Assembly (NCBI GenBank): GCA_934256595.1
Contig: CAKQOW010000004.1
Location: forward strand, 10,380-74,379
Reading direction: 5' to 3'
Length of the DNA stretch: 64,000 bases
DNA from: an uncultured Clostridia bacterium
GTDB lineage: Bacteria > Bacillota > Clostridia > Peptostreptococcales > Anaerovoracaceae
A model generated the notes under the pieces. The model ran no database searches and was not told the DNA's origin. It saw only the letters and a program-made list of their open reading frames with translations. Made by a program: the position numbers and the translations under genes. Position 1 is the stretch's first letter. Each line of letters starts with the position of its first letter. Positions 24,196 through 33,031 of this stretch are shown piece after piece.

Positions 24196-25278
24196 ATGTC
24201 AAAGAAAACAAAAACAATCTGTACTGCAGCTGCACTTGTAGTTCTGGCTTTACTCATAGTGATGTCCGAAAACTCCGGCTCAATGCTTCGTTCGGTACTG
24301 CAGTATGCGGCAATCTATGCTCTTGCGGCAGTATCCATGAACCTGCTTAACGGATTTACGGGACTGTTTTCACTCGGTACGGCAGGATTTATGGCGCTGG
24401 GCGCATATGCCTATGCGGTAGTTACAATTCCTGTATCCAAAAAAGCTACGGTATATTATCTTTACGGTGTTGCAGACTGGCTCAAAAACGTAGAGCTGAC
24501 ACCTATGATAGGCCTTATAATCGGCGGACTTGTTGCAGCGCTGTGCGCATTTCTCATAGGTCTTCCGGTATTAAGATTAAAGAGTGACTACTTTGCAATA
24601 GCAACACTGGGCTTTGCGGAAATCGTTCGTATAGTAGTGGGAAGCTCACCTCTCAACAAGGTTACAAACGGTTCTCTGGGTATGAACAACATTCCTAAGT
24701 TTGAGTCCTATTACACTACATTTATTGTTGTAATTGTATGTATCGCAGTATGCGTGCTCCTTATAAACAGCTCCTACGGACGGGCTTTCAAGGCAATCAG
24801 AGAAGATGAGATAGCAGCCGAAACAATGGGAATAAACCTTGCAAAGCACAAGAGAATGTCATTTGTGGCAAGCTCGTTCTTTGCAGGCATTTCAGGCGGA
24901 CTTCTCGCAATGTATCTGGGAGCAATAACTTCAACAACATTTAATATCAATATTACATATTTCGTTCTTCTTATCATCGTAATCGGAGGACTGGGCAGCA
25001 TCACAGGCAGCATCATATCCTCAGTAATCGTTGTATTTGCAAGAGAATGGTGGCTGAGATTCTTAGACTCGGCTACATATATAGGCGACTGGCAGATACC
25101 GTTCATCAGAACAGGCTTCAGAATGGTAGTGTTCTCTGTTCTGCTTATGGTTGTAGTACTGTTCTGGAGACAGGGCATTATGGGCCAGAAAGAATTCTCA
25201 TGGGACGGAATATATAACTTCTTCAAGAGACTGGGCAGGAAAAAATCCAGGGGAAAGGGGGAAGCGGCAAATGACTAA
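24196..25278 (+). CDS. livM: Branched-chain amino acid ABC transporter, permease LivM
   Basis: A 360-residue permease with LivM motifs SMNLLNGFTGLFSLGTAGFMALGAY (in part), LRLKSDYFAIATLGFAEIVRI, and the coupling helix AFKAIREDEIAAETMGINLAKHK. About ten membrane segments are expected. The end overlaps livG by 8 bp, so LivM and LivG are translationally coupled. Confidence 0.95.
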   Translation: MSKKTKTICTAAALVVLALLIVMSENSGSMLRSVLQYAAIYALAAVSMNLLNGFTGLFSLGTAGFMALGAYAYAVVTIPVSKKATVYYLYGVADWLKNVELTPMIGLIIGGLVAALCAFLIGLPVLRLKSDYFAIATLGFAEIVRIVVGSSPLNKVTNGSLGMNNIPKFESYYTTFIVVIVCIAVCVLLINSSYGRAFKAIREDEIAAETMGINLAKHKRMSFVASSFFAGISGGLLAMYLGAITSTTFNINITYFVLLIIVIGGLGSITGSIISSVIVVFAREWWLRFLDSATYIGDWQIPFIRTGFRMVVFSVLLMVVVLFWRQGIMGQKEFSWDGIYNFFKRLGRKKSRGKGEAAND

Positions 25279-26110
25279 GGAAAACATACTTCGCATTAAC
25301 GATGCGACTATGCAGTTTGGCGGTGTTGTTGCCGTAAACAACCTTAACCTTGAGGTAAACAAAGGTGAGATTATAGGGCTTATAGGACCAAACGGAGCAG
25401 GCAAGACTACAGTATTCAACGTAATAACAGGTGTCTATGCTCCGACCAACGGCGCCGTTGACTTTGCGGGCAGGAGAATTATCGAAAACCACCCGCGCGG
25501 CAAAATGAAAGAACTTTACAAAGGTGAAAACAAAGGAGTCTACAAAGAAAGAACAGAGCTTACACCGGATAAAATAACAAGACTGGGTATGGCAAGAACT
25601 TTCCAGAACATCAGACTTTTCAAGGCGCTTACGGTATTTGACAATGTACTCATAGCAATGCATATGAGATCCAAAGCGAATATATTTTCGGCAACTTTCA
25701 GATTAAATCACAAGGAAGAAGCTGAAATGCGAAAGGAAACAATGGAGCTTCTCAGGATATTCGGACTTGAAAGAAACAAGGACGATGTTGCAAGCTCACT
25801 GCCATACGGCAAACAGCGTCATCTTGAGATAGCAAGAGCCCTTGCCACAGAGCCGAAGCTTCTGCTGCTTGACGAGCCTGCGGCAGGCATGAACCCTCAG
25901 GAGTCAGATGAGCTGATGCACCTGATCAAAAAAATCAGAGATGAATTTGATCTGTCAGTTCTTATGATTGAGCATCATATGCAGGTGGTAATGGGTATAT
26001 GCGAAAGAATTTATGTACTCGACTACGGCAGGCTGATTGCAGAGGGAACTCCTTCAGAAATACAGAATAACCCTAAGGTTATAGAAGCATATTTGGGGGT
26101 GGACGACTAA
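25271..26110 (+). CDS. livG: Branched-chain amino acid ABC transporter, ATPase LivG
   Basis: A 279-residue ABC ATPase. Walker A is GPNGAGKT, the LivG-specific ARTFQNIRLF follows, the signature is SLPYGKQRHLEIARALA, and Walker B is LLLLDEPAAGMNP. The C-terminal VIEAYLG is typical of the family. The start of livF overlaps the stop by one base. Confidence 0.95.
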   Translation: MTKENILRINDATMQFGGVVAVNNLNLEVNKGEIIGLIGPNGAGKTTVFNVITGVYAPTNGAVDFAGRRIIENHPRGKMKELYKGENKGVYKERTELTPDKITRLGMARTFQNIRLFKALTVFDNVLIAMHMRSKANIFSATFRLNHKEEAEMRKETMELLRIFGLERNKDDVASSLPYGKQRHLEIARALATEPKLLLLDEPAAGMNPQESDELMHLIKKIRDEFDLSVLMIEHHMQVVMGICERIYVLDYGRLIAEGTPSEIQNNPKVIEAYLGVDD

Positions 26111-26820
26111 TGTTAAAAATAGAAAATCTACACGTATATTACGGCGGTATACACGCGCTGCAGGGAATCAACCTTGAAGTTCCCGACAGACAGATAATAT
26201 CGCTTATAGGGGCCAACGGAGCCGGCAAGAGCACAACTCTCAAGGCTATAATGAGCCTTGTGTCAAAGCCTGAGGGCCACATAGAATTTGACGGTGTCGA
26301 CATCACCAAGATGGAAACCAGAAACGTAGTAAAGCAGGGCGTTGTACTCTGCCCTGAGGGAAGACGTGTGTTCCCTGACCTTACAGTTGAAGAAAACCTT
26401 GTAATGGGATCATATCTTCGTAAGGACAAAGACGGCATCAAAAAGGACAAGGAATGGGTATACGAGCTGTTCCCTAGAATGAAAGAAAGAGAATGGCAGA
26501 TGGCAGGTACGCTTTCAGGCGGTGAGCAGCAAATGCTTGCAGTAGGACGCGCACTTATGACAAAGCCTAAGCTTCTGATGCTTGACGAGCCGTCACTGGG
26601 TCTTGCGCCGCTGATTATCAGGGATATATTCTCAATTATAACTGAAATCAAGGAAGCGGGCGTAAATGTGCTTCTGATAGAGCAGAACGCAAAAGCGGCT
26701 CTTGAAATTTCAGACCACGCATATGTAATGGAAACAGGAAGAATAACCCTTGAGGGCACAGGACAGGAGCTTTTGAATGACCCTAGAGTGCAGCAGGCAT
26801 ATCTGGGCGAAGCAAAATAA
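26110..26820 (+). CDS. livF: Branched-chain amino acid ABC transporter, ATPase LivF
   Basis: A 236-residue ABC ATPase with Walker A GANGAGKST, signature TLSGGEQQMLAVGRALM, Walker B LLMLDEPSLGLAP and the LivF ending QQAYLGE. It completes the operon and is followed by a terminator. Confidence 0.95.
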   Translation: MLKIENLHVYYGGIHALQGINLEVPDRQIISLIGANGAGKSTTLKAIMSLVSKPEGHIEFDGVDITKMETRNVVKQGVVLCPEGRRVFPDLTVEENLVMGSYLRKDKDGIKKDKEWVYELFPRMKEREWQMAGTLSGGEQQMLAVGRALMTKPKLLMLDEPSLGLAPLIIRDIFSIITEIKEAGVNVLLIEQNAKAALEISDHAYVMETGRITLEGTGQELLNDPRVQQAYLGEAK

Positions 26821-26832
26821 ATATACGGATAC

Positions 26833-26862
26833 GGCCGGAGTTTTAAAGCTCCGGTTTTTTCT
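26833..26862 (+). terminator. Terminator of the liv operon
   Basis: GCCGGAG-ttttaaa-GCTCCGG followed by TTTTTTCTTT. Confidence 0.85.
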
Positions 26863-26902
26863 TTGCTCTCAAGGGTTAAAAAAAATATAAGAATTAATAA
26901 CG

Positions 26903-26931
26903 GGACATAGTAATATCGCTGTGTCCTTTTT
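26903..26931 (+). terminator. Second terminator-like hairpin
   Basis: GGACATAG-taatatcg-CTGTGTCC followed by TTTTTC. It lies about 40 bp after the liv terminator and insulates the next gene. Confidence 0.6.
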
Positions 26932-27029
26932 CATATGGTATATAAGGACAACAGGAGGCCACAACACATTAGTTCTGTTTTTTCGACAATAAAAGCATAT
27001 TAATAATAGTTAAAATTATCACAAATGCA

Positions 27030-27100
27030 AATTTTCAGAGAATTATTGACAATTGTCTACAACTCAAAATATAATTAATTGTCTGAACTCACCGGTTCAG
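27030..27100 (+). promoter_or_regulatory. APC permease promoter with CodY-like box and palindromes
   Basis: AATTTTCAGAGAATT (27030-27044) matches the CodY consensus AATTTTCWGAAAATT at 14 of 15 positions and abuts the -35. The promoter is TTGACA (27046-27051), 18 bp, TATAAT (27070-27075). The palindrome GACAATTGTC (27048-27057) covers the -35, and CTGAAC-tcaccg-GTTCAG (27083-27100) lies past the start. The latter two may bind the TetR regulator encoded downstream. Confidence 0.65.
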
Positions 27101-27140
27101 GCAATGGAATATTTTTTTATTTTATTAAGGAGGTTGTGCT

Positions 27141-28691
27141 ATGACTAAAGAAAAGAATGTAGCGGCATCTGAGCCTCAAGAACTAAAAAGAGGTATTAAA
27201 GGCTGGCAGGTGGCATTCATAGGCTTAGGCGGAGTAATCGGCTCGTGTTACTTCCTGGGAGTAGGCTGGACCATTCAGGTAATGGGTCCTTCAGTATTCT
27301 TCGCGTTTGCAGTAGTAGGCGTAATTGTATTCGGTCTTATGATTTCATACGCTGAGCTGCTTGTAAATCTGCCGCGAAAAGGCACCTTTGTAGCTTACAC
27401 CAATGAGTTTTTGGGACCTACGCTTTCGGTCGGGATGGGATGGTCGTTCTGGTTTAACTGGGTATGTTACTGTCCATCGGAGGCTATTGCAGTTTCGTAT
27501 GTATTGCAGGAGCTGACAGGAAACAACAGTCCGGTCGCATATGTGGCGTTTGCGCTTGGTACAATGGCAGCTCTGACAATAATCAATCTTTGCTCAGTAG
27601 ATATATTTGCTAAGATTGAATCCGGTCTGGCTATCACAAAAGTTATCATCATTATATTATTTATCTTAATAGCATTCGGTATTTGGATCGGTATCTGGGG
27701 CAACCCTAACGGCGAGCTTGTAGGTAAGGTTGAAGAAGGCTTCAAGGGTATGGGCGTTAACTTCGGAAGCGGAGACTTATATCACGATCTGTTCCCTAAC
27801 GGCTTTGGCGTAGTGCTTGTACTGATGACTGTAGTACTGGTAACTTTCCAGGGTACAGAAATCGTAGGTCTGTCGGCAGCAGAGTCACAGAACCCTGATG
27901 TTGCGGTTCCAAGAGCTTGCAGAAGCGTTACATATCGTATTGTAGGACTTTACCTTGTTCCTATTCTTCTCGTACTGCTTGTATTCCCTACAGCTTGGGC
28001 AACAGACGAAAGACCTGTATTTGCAGATGTAATGAGTGCATACGGATTTGACGGATTTGCATATGTATTCCTTGCAGTAGTACTGGTAGCAGCATTCAGC
28101 TGTGCTAACACAGGTTTCTACGGAACAGTAAGATGTATGTACGGACTTTCAGTTGAAGGTCTTGCACCTAAGTTTTTATCAAAGCTTTCAAAGAACGCAG
28201 CTCCTCAGAGAGCAGTATTATTCACACTTGCATTTATGTGGGTTGTACTTGTTATAGGTCTTATCTCAGAACTTACAGGTTTCTTATCAAATCTGTATGG
28301 CAGCCTGTTATCAATGTCAGGCTTCACAGGTACGCTTGCTTGGGTAGGAATTATCTGGTCACAGAAGAGAATGCGTGTTAGACTTAAGGCAAACGGATAT
28401 GATCCTGAAACTTGCCTGAGAGCAAAAGTAAGCAAAGGAATGGGCTGGGTGCCATGGTTTGCAATGTTTGCACAGTTAATCTGTCTGATTATGCTGGCAT
28501 TCGGTGATATCATTGACCCTGAAGGCAATGCAGGCGGCGGAATTGTTATATTCTCTATAGCAACATCAGCAGTAGTAGTTCCTATGATAGTTTACAGAAT
28601 ACTTAAATCAAAAGGTAAGGTTAGAGAAATCGATGCTCTTGGAAAAGGCGAGAAGTCATTCGATGAAACTTTCCCACCACTTAACAAATAG
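27141..28691 (+). CDS. APC-superfamily amino acid permease
   Basis: A 516-residue, 12-helix amino acid:cation symporter type protein. The N-terminal GWQVAFIGLGGVIGSCYFLG is the broken first helix of the APC fold, and TFQGTEIVGLSAAES matches the conserved helix 6 region. It is similar to the amino acid permeases of Bacillus and Clostridia; the substrate is not predictable. The CodY-like box at the promoter suggests expression when branched-chain amino acids and GTP run low. AAGGAGG sets the start. Confidence 0.88.
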   Translation: MTKEKNVAASEPQELKRGIKGWQVAFIGLGGVIGSCYFLGVGWTIQVMGPSVFFAFAVVGVIVFGLMISYAELLVNLPRKGTFVAYTNEFLGPTLSVGMGWSFWFNWVCYCPSEAIAVSYVLQELTGNNSPVAYVAFALGTMAALTIINLCSVDIFAKIESGLAITKVIIIILFILIAFGIWIGIWGNPNGELVGKVEEGFKGMGVNFGSGDLYHDLFPNGFGVVLVLMTVVLVTFQGTEIVGLSAAESQNPDVAVPRACRSVTYRIVGLYLVPILLVLLVFPTAWATDERPVFADVMSAYGFDGFAYVFLAVVLVAAFSCANTGFYGTVRCMYGLSVEGLAPKFLSKLSKNAAPQRAVLFTLAFMWVVLVIGLISELTGFLSNLYGSLLSMSGFTGTLAWVGIIWSQKRMRVRLKANGYDPETCLRAKVSKGMGWVPWFAMFAQLICLIMLAFGDIIDPEGNAGGGIVIFSIATSAVVVPMIVYRILKSKGKVREIDALGKGEKSFDETFPPLNK

Positions 28692-28841
28692 TATTTGATT
28701 ATCTAAACTCATATGATAACATCGGGCGGGGCAATCGCATCTATGGCGGTTGCCCTGCCTGCGTGTGTAAAAAGAAGTTGCAATAAACGGGTAAATATGG
28801 TACTATGCGAATATATTACAACAAGATTGAGGGTGAATTTT

Positions 28842-29537
28842 TTGGCTAAGAGAGGTAAACAGCCAAGCGGCATATTGACAAGAAAGAAGATGATGAATTC
28901 TGCAGTGACCCTGTTTCTCGAAAAGGGTTATCATAATACGACTACAGCATCTATATCGAGAAAAGCAGGAATGACCGGCAGTTCATTTTTCAGAGCATTT
29001 GAAAACAAAGAAGCAGTACTCCTGGCGCTGGTTGAGGACATGTTTGACAGCCAGTTTGAAATGGCCAGGTTTGATGATCCGCTGATGGTATATGCGGTGG
29101 AGACTTCAATTCAGATGAACATTGCTGAGCTTAATGAGTCCCTTAGGGATTTGTATGTAACAGCTTATTCACTGCCTGCAACCTCTGAGTATATATATCG
29201 CAGAACCGCAGACAAGCTCAAACAGCTTTTTAATGAATATATGCCGGAGGCAGATGACAGAGAGTTCTATGAAATGGAGATAGCGTCTGCCGGTATAACC
29301 AGAGGCTATATGGCTAAAGCCTGCAGCGATGACTTTACCATGGAGATGAAGCTGAGTCGATATATCAGATGCTGTATGAGGCTTTACAGAGTGCCTGAGG
29401 ATAAAATAGATCAGGCGATAGAAAAAACTCTTGCCATGGATTTAAAACCTGTGGCAGAGAAGCTCGTAAACGCTGCAATAAGCAGATACAGAGATGCATT
29501 TGAAAAAGTAATCTCAGCCAGACCGGCAAATAAATAG
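28842..29537 (+). CDS. TetR/AcrR-family regulator
   Basis: A regulator of 231 residues if it starts at TTG 28842, which has GAGGGTG six bases upstream; an ATG at 28797 is possible but lacks a good ribosome binding site. The HTH is clear: MMNSAVTLFLEKGYHNTTTA and ISRKAGMTGSSFFRAFENKEAV. The C-terminal domain is not recognised. It lies 150 bp after the APC permease gene and may control it through the palindromes at 27048 and 27083. Confidence 0.8.
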   Translation: MAKRGKQPSGILTRKKMMNSAVTLFLEKGYHNTTTASISRKAGMTGSSFFRAFENKEAVLLALVEDMFDSQFEMARFDDPLMVYAVETSIQMNIAELNESLRDLYVTAYSLPATSEYIYRRTADKLKQLFNEYMPEADDREFYEMEIASAGITRGYMAKACSDDFTMEMKLSRYIRCCMRLYRVPEDKIDQAIEKTLAMDLKPVAEKLVNAAISRYRDAFEKVISARPANK

Positions 29538-29571
29538 GATATTTACTTGAAGTTCATTTTTTCTCAGGGGC

Positions 29572-29600
29572 TGCTGCGCTGTAATGGCGCAGTGGTCTTT
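29572..29600 (+). terminator. Terminator of the TetR gene
   Basis: CTGCGC-tgtaatg-GCGCAG (29574-29592) followed by TGGTCTTTT. Confidence 0.6.
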
Positions 29601-29628
29601 TGCAATTACGACGTTATTGTGATATATT
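29600..29628 (+). promoter_or_regulatory. yjdF promoter
   Basis: TTGCAA (29600-29605), 17 bp, TATATT (29623-29628). The expected start falls at the first bases of the riboswitch. Confidence 0.6.
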
Positions 29629-29636
29629 GATTATTA

Positions 29637-29726
29637 CCGCAGAGATAAAAACACAGCTCCGGTTGGTAGTCCGGACGCACCGAATGGTGTCAGTAACCTG
29701 CCTCCTTGGTTGTCCGTTCTCTGCAA
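29637..29726 (+). promoter_or_regulatory. yjdF RNA motif (azaaromatic-sensing riboswitch)
   Basis: GCAGAG (29639-29644) pairs with CTCTGC (29719-29724) to close the element. Inside are AAAACACAGCTCCGG, TTGGTAGTCCGG, a GCACC/GGTGT stem and GTAACCTGCCTCCTTGG, the conserved pieces of the yjdF motif. The gene immediately downstream is yjdF, which confirms the call. Known members bind azaaromatic compounds and control translation; the ribosome binding site of yjdF (AAGGAGG) lies 12 bases past the closing stem. Confidence 0.92.
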
Positions 29727-29751
29727 TCACATAATTAAGGAGGATTTTCTG

Positions 29752-30231
29752 ATGGAAAAGACGACAAGCAGGCTTACAGTTATTTTCGAGGACCCTTTCT
29801 GGATAGGGCTTTATGAACGGCAGACAGGTGCCCGGTATGAAGTTTGCAGAATTGTATTCGGAGCCGAGCCCAGGAACTATGACATTGAGGCGTTTATGAG
29901 AAAAAACTGGCGGAAGCTGAAATTCAGTCCGGCTGTATCCGGCGAAGCTCTAAATGAGCGCAGAGTAAATCCCAAGCGAATGCAGAGGGAGATAAACAGG
30001 GCTATGAAGCAAAAAAGCATCAGCACTAAGGCGCAGCAGGCGATAAACCTTGCAAGAGAGCAAAACAAGCTGGAAAAGAAAAAACGCTCCAGAGAGCAGA
30101 AAGAAGCCGAAAAACAAAAGAAACTTCTGATACATCAGGAAAAGAAAAGACAAAAGCACAGGGGGCCATTAACCTCTGTGCTTGATTCGTTTATATGTTC
30201 TGCGCTATCAGGCTTCCTATCTGCTCTGTAG
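29752..30231 (+). CDS. yjdF: YjdF-family protein (DUF2992)
   Basis: A 159-residue protein of unknown biochemical role, probably linked to handling of toxic aromatic compounds. The N-terminal domain (TVIFEDPFWIGLYER, ARYEVCRIVFGAEP, DIEAFM) and the Lys/Glu-rich helical tail ending in KKRQKHRG are typical. Here the frame does not stop after that tail and adds about 21 residues (PLTSVLDSFICSALSGF onward) by running antisense into the leuB 3' end. AAGGAGGATTTTCTG precedes ATG 29752. Control is by the riboswitch directly upstream. Confidence 0.9.
   Translation: MEKTTSRLTVIFEDPFWIGLYERQTGARYEVCRIVFGAEPRNYDIEAFMRKNWRKLKFSPAVSGEALNERRVNPKRMQREINRAMKQKSISTKAQQAINLAREQNKLEKKKRSREQKEAEKQKKLLIHQEKKRQKHRGPLTSVLDSFICSALSGFLSAL
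30155..30186 (-). terminator. Terminator of the leu operon, inside yjdF
   Basis: Read on the reverse strand, AGCACAGaGG pairs with CCcCTGTGCT across TTAATGG and is followed by TTTGTCTTTTC. It lies 5 bases past the leuB stop, but within the yjdF coding frame on the other strand. Confidence 0.7.
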
Positions 30232-31261
30232 TGGCAGGAAGTTTGCCCTCAGACATTATATCAGGAGTTCTGTAGCCTGCGGCAAGTGTTTTCTTGACAG
30301 CGTTTTCGATAGCATCAGCCTCGTCTGACAGACCGAATGTGTATTTGAGCATCATAGCCGCCGACAGGATTGTAGCCATAGGGTTTGCCTTGCCGGTGCC
30401 TGCAATATCAGGCGCAGAGCCGTGAACAGGCTCATACATGCCGAAATTACCCTCTGCAAGAGAAGCCGACGGAAGCATTCCGAGAGATCCTGTAATCATA
30501 CTTGCCTCATCAGAGAGGATATCTCCGAAAATATTGCTTGTAACAATTACGTCAAACTGCTTCGGGTTATATACAAGCTGCATTGCTGTATTATCCACAT
30601 AGAAATTCTCAAGCTCAACTTCAGGATATTCTTTTGCAACCTCTGCTACTGTTTTTCTCCAGAGTCTGCTGCTTTCAAGCACATTGGCCTTGTCAACGCT
30701 TGTAACTTTTTTGTTTCTCTTCATTGCCATATCAAAGGCAACCTTTGCTATTCTTCTTACTTCACCCTCTGAATACTGCTCTATGTCATAGGCTGCCCTG
30801 CCCATATCTGTATCTTTATAGCCCCTTTCGCCAAAGTATATACCACCTGTAAGCTCTCTGACTACCAGCAGATCAAGACCGCCTTCGACCTTTTCAGGTC
30901 TGATAGGGCAGGCGTCCTTGAGCTCATCAAACATTATTGCAGGGCGCAGATTTGCAAACAGTCCCAGCTCTTTTCTGATTCCGAGAAGCGCTCTTTCGGG
31001 CCTTTTGTCGCCGGGCAGGGAATCCCATTTGGGACCGCCGACAGCGCCCAGCAGCACTGCATCGCTTTTTTTGGCAATATCTATTGTTTCCTGCGGCAGA
31101 CATTCGCCTGCAGCATCTATTGCAGCGCCGCCTGCAAGAACCTGTGTATAATTAAATTCGTGACCGTATTTGCTGCCTACGGCATCGAGAACCTTAATCG
31201 CCTCGTTTATAACCTCGGGGCCTATGCCGTCGCCGGGTATTACAGCTATATTGTATTTCAT
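30191..31261 (-). CDS. leuB: 3-isopropylmalate dehydrogenase
   Basis: A 356-residue NAD-dependent decarboxylating dehydrogenase of leucine synthesis: IAVIPGDGIGPEV, LLGAVGGPKWD, LRKELGLFANLRP (as IRKELGLFANLRP), RELTGGIYFGERG, SNIFGDILSDEAS and EPVHGSAPDIAG. Normal length. It is the last gene of leuACDB, 9 bp after leuD, and its 3' end overlaps yjdF convergently by 41 bp. Confidence 0.97.
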   Translation of the reverse strand: MKYNIAVIPGDGIGPEVINEAIKVLDAVGSKYGHEFNYTQVLAGGAAIDAAGECLPQETIDIAKKSDAVLLGAVGGPKWDSLPGDKRPERALLGIRKELGLFANLRPAIMFDELKDACPIRPEKVEGGLDLLVVRELTGGIYFGERGYKDTDMGRAAYDIEQYSEGEVRRIAKVAFDMAMKRNKKVTSVDKANVLESSRLWRKTVAEVAKEYPEVELENFYVDNTAMQLVYNPKQFDVIVTSNIFGDILSDEASMITGSLGMLPSASLAEGNFGMYEPVHGSAPDIAGTGKANPMATILSAAMMLKYTFGLSDEADAIENAVKKTLAAGYRTPDIMSEGKLPATTEQIGSLIAQNI

Positions 31262-31270
31262 AATATCCTC

Positions 31271-31750
31271 CTACTTGATGGAATTAAGCAGTCCGCCTGA
31301 TTTAATAATATTATTTATAAATTCAGGGAACGGCATTGCCTTGTATTCAGTGCCTTTAGTTATATCCTTTATGGTTCCTGTTTCAAAATCCACCGAAACC
31401 TCATCGCCTGCTTCGATAGCTTCTGCTGCTTCAGGACATTCTAAAATGGCAAGTCCGATATTGATGGAGTTCCTGTAAAAAATTCTCGCAAAGGATTTAG
31501 CTATAACGCAGGAAATGCCTGACTCTTTAATAGCGATAGGGGCGTGCTCTCTTGATGAGCCGCAGCCGAAGTTCCAGCCTGCAACCATAATATCGCCTGA
31601 TTTAACCTTGTTTACAAACTCACTGTCTATATCCTCCATACAGTGGGATGCAAGCTCCCTGTGGTCTGCTGTATTTAAATGTCTTGCAGGGATTATTACA
31701 TCTGTATCCACATTATCTCCGTATTTATGAACAAAACCTTGTGCTTTCAT
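31271..31750 (-). CDS. leuD: 3-isopropylmalate dehydratase small subunit
   Basis: A 159-residue swivel-domain subunit: KYGDNVDTDVIIPARHLN, MVAGWNFGCGSSREHAP and FARIFYRNSINIGL. The ATG at 31750 is preceded by AAGGAGGTAATGTAGC. It starts 2 bp after the leuC stop, so the two subunits are coupled. It forms the isomerase with LeuC. Confidence 0.95.
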   Translation of the reverse strand: MKAQGFVHKYGDNVDTDVIIPARHLNTADHRELASHCMEDIDSEFVNKVKSGDIMVAGWNFGCGSSREHAPIAIKESGISCVIAKSFARIFYRNSINIGLAILECPEAAEAIEAGDEVSVDFETGTIKDITKGTEYKAMPFPEFINNIIKSGGLLNSIK

Positions 31751-31752
31751 TG

Positions 31753-33015
31753 CTACATTACCTCCTTGGGATCTGAGATTTTTCCTGTTACTGCTGATGC
31801 AGCGGCTACTGCGGGACTTGCAAGATATACCTCTGACTCGGTATGTCCCATTCTGCCTACAAAGTTTCTGTTGGTGGTTGCAACGCAGCGTTCGCCCTCT
31901 GCCAGAATACCCATATGTCCGCCAAGACATGGTCCGCATGTAGGAGTCGATACAACGCAGCCTGCATCAATGAATATGTCAAGATAGCCCTTTGCTATAC
32001 ATTCCTTGTATATCTTCTGTGTTGCAGGAATTATGATACATCTCACATCTCTTGCAACTGTTTTGCCTTTAAGGATTTCGGCTGCCGTAGCCATATCTTC
32101 AATTCTGCCGTTGGTGCAGGAGCCGATTACAACCTGATCTATTTTAACATCGCCCACATTGTCTATTGTCTTTGTGTTTTCCGGCAGGTGAGGGAATGAA
32201 ACTGTTGACTTAAGCGCGGATAAATCAATTGTTACAGTCTGCTCATACTCTGCGTCATCATCGGGAGCATAGACCTTGTATTCTCCGTTTACTCTGCCTT
32301 TCATATAGTTTTCGGTGACCTCATCAACCATGAATATACCGTTTTTGGCGCCGGCCTCTATAGCCATATTTGCGATGCAGAGTCTGTCGTCCATTGAAAG
32401 TGAGGACAGACCCTCGCCCATAAATTCTAGGGATTTGTAAAGCGCGCCGTCAACGCCGATAGTTCCGATAAGGTGCAGGATTACGTCCTTGCCCGAAACA
32501 TATTTATTGAGTTTGCCTTTGAGCTCTACTTTGATTGCGGACGGAACCTTAAACCATGCGGTGCCTCTGGCCATGCCTGCTGCCATATCTGTAGAGCCTA
32601 CGCCTGTTGAGAATGCTCCGAGAGCCCCGTATGTACAGGTATGGGAGTCTGCTCCGATAATGCAGTCGCCTGCCTTGACAAGACCAAGCTCGGGAAGCAG
32701 GGCATGCTCAATACCCATATTGCCTACATCATAGAAATTAACTATTTCGTGTTTCCTTGCAAATATTCTTGTCTGCATACACTGCTGCGCAGCCTTGATG
32801 TCCTTGTTAGGTGTGAAATGGTCCATTACAAGAGATATCTTTGATTTGTCGAAAACCTCGGTAAAGCCTGCTTTTTCAAATTCGTTTATTGCAACGGGAG
32901 CAGTAATGTCGTTTGCCAGAACCATATCAAGCTTTGCATCAATAAGCTGTCCGGCCTTGACCTGATCAAGCCCTGCGTGTGCAGCAAGAATTTTTTGTGT
33001 CATTGTCATTCCCAT
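31753..33015 (-). CDS. leuC: 3-isopropylmalate dehydratase large subunit
   Basis: A 420-residue aconitase-family enzyme with a [4Fe-4S] cluster. Cysteine ligands lie in GSCTNGR and TPTCGPCLGGH. Other motifs are DHFTPNKD and GADSHTCTYGALGAF. The start at 33015 is set by AAGGAGGAAATTATT, about 8 bases before ATG; a longer frame upstream lacks such a site and overlaps leuA. This is the short (HacA/LeuC type II) form, usual in Clostridia. Confidence 0.96.
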   Translation of the reverse strand: MGMTMTQKILAAHAGLDQVKAGQLIDAKLDMVLANDITAPVAINEFEKAGFTEVFDKSKISLVMDHFTPNKDIKAAQQCMQTRIFARKHEIVNFYDVGNMGIEHALLPELGLVKAGDCIIGADSHTCTYGALGAFSTGVGSTDMAAGMARGTAWFKVPSAIKVELKGKLNKYVSGKDVILHLIGTIGVDGALYKSLEFMGEGLSSLSMDDRLCIANMAIEAGAKNGIFMVDEVTENYMKGRVNGEYKVYAPDDDAEYEQTVTIDLSALKSTVSFPHLPENTKTIDNVGDVKIDQVVIGSCTNGRIEDMATAAEILKGKTVARDVRCIIIPATQKIYKECIAKGYLDIFIDAGCVVSTPTCGPCLGGHMGILAEGERCVATTNRNFVGRMGHTESEVYLASPAVAAASAVTGKISDPKEVM

Positions 33016-33031
33016 AATAATTTCCTCCTTG

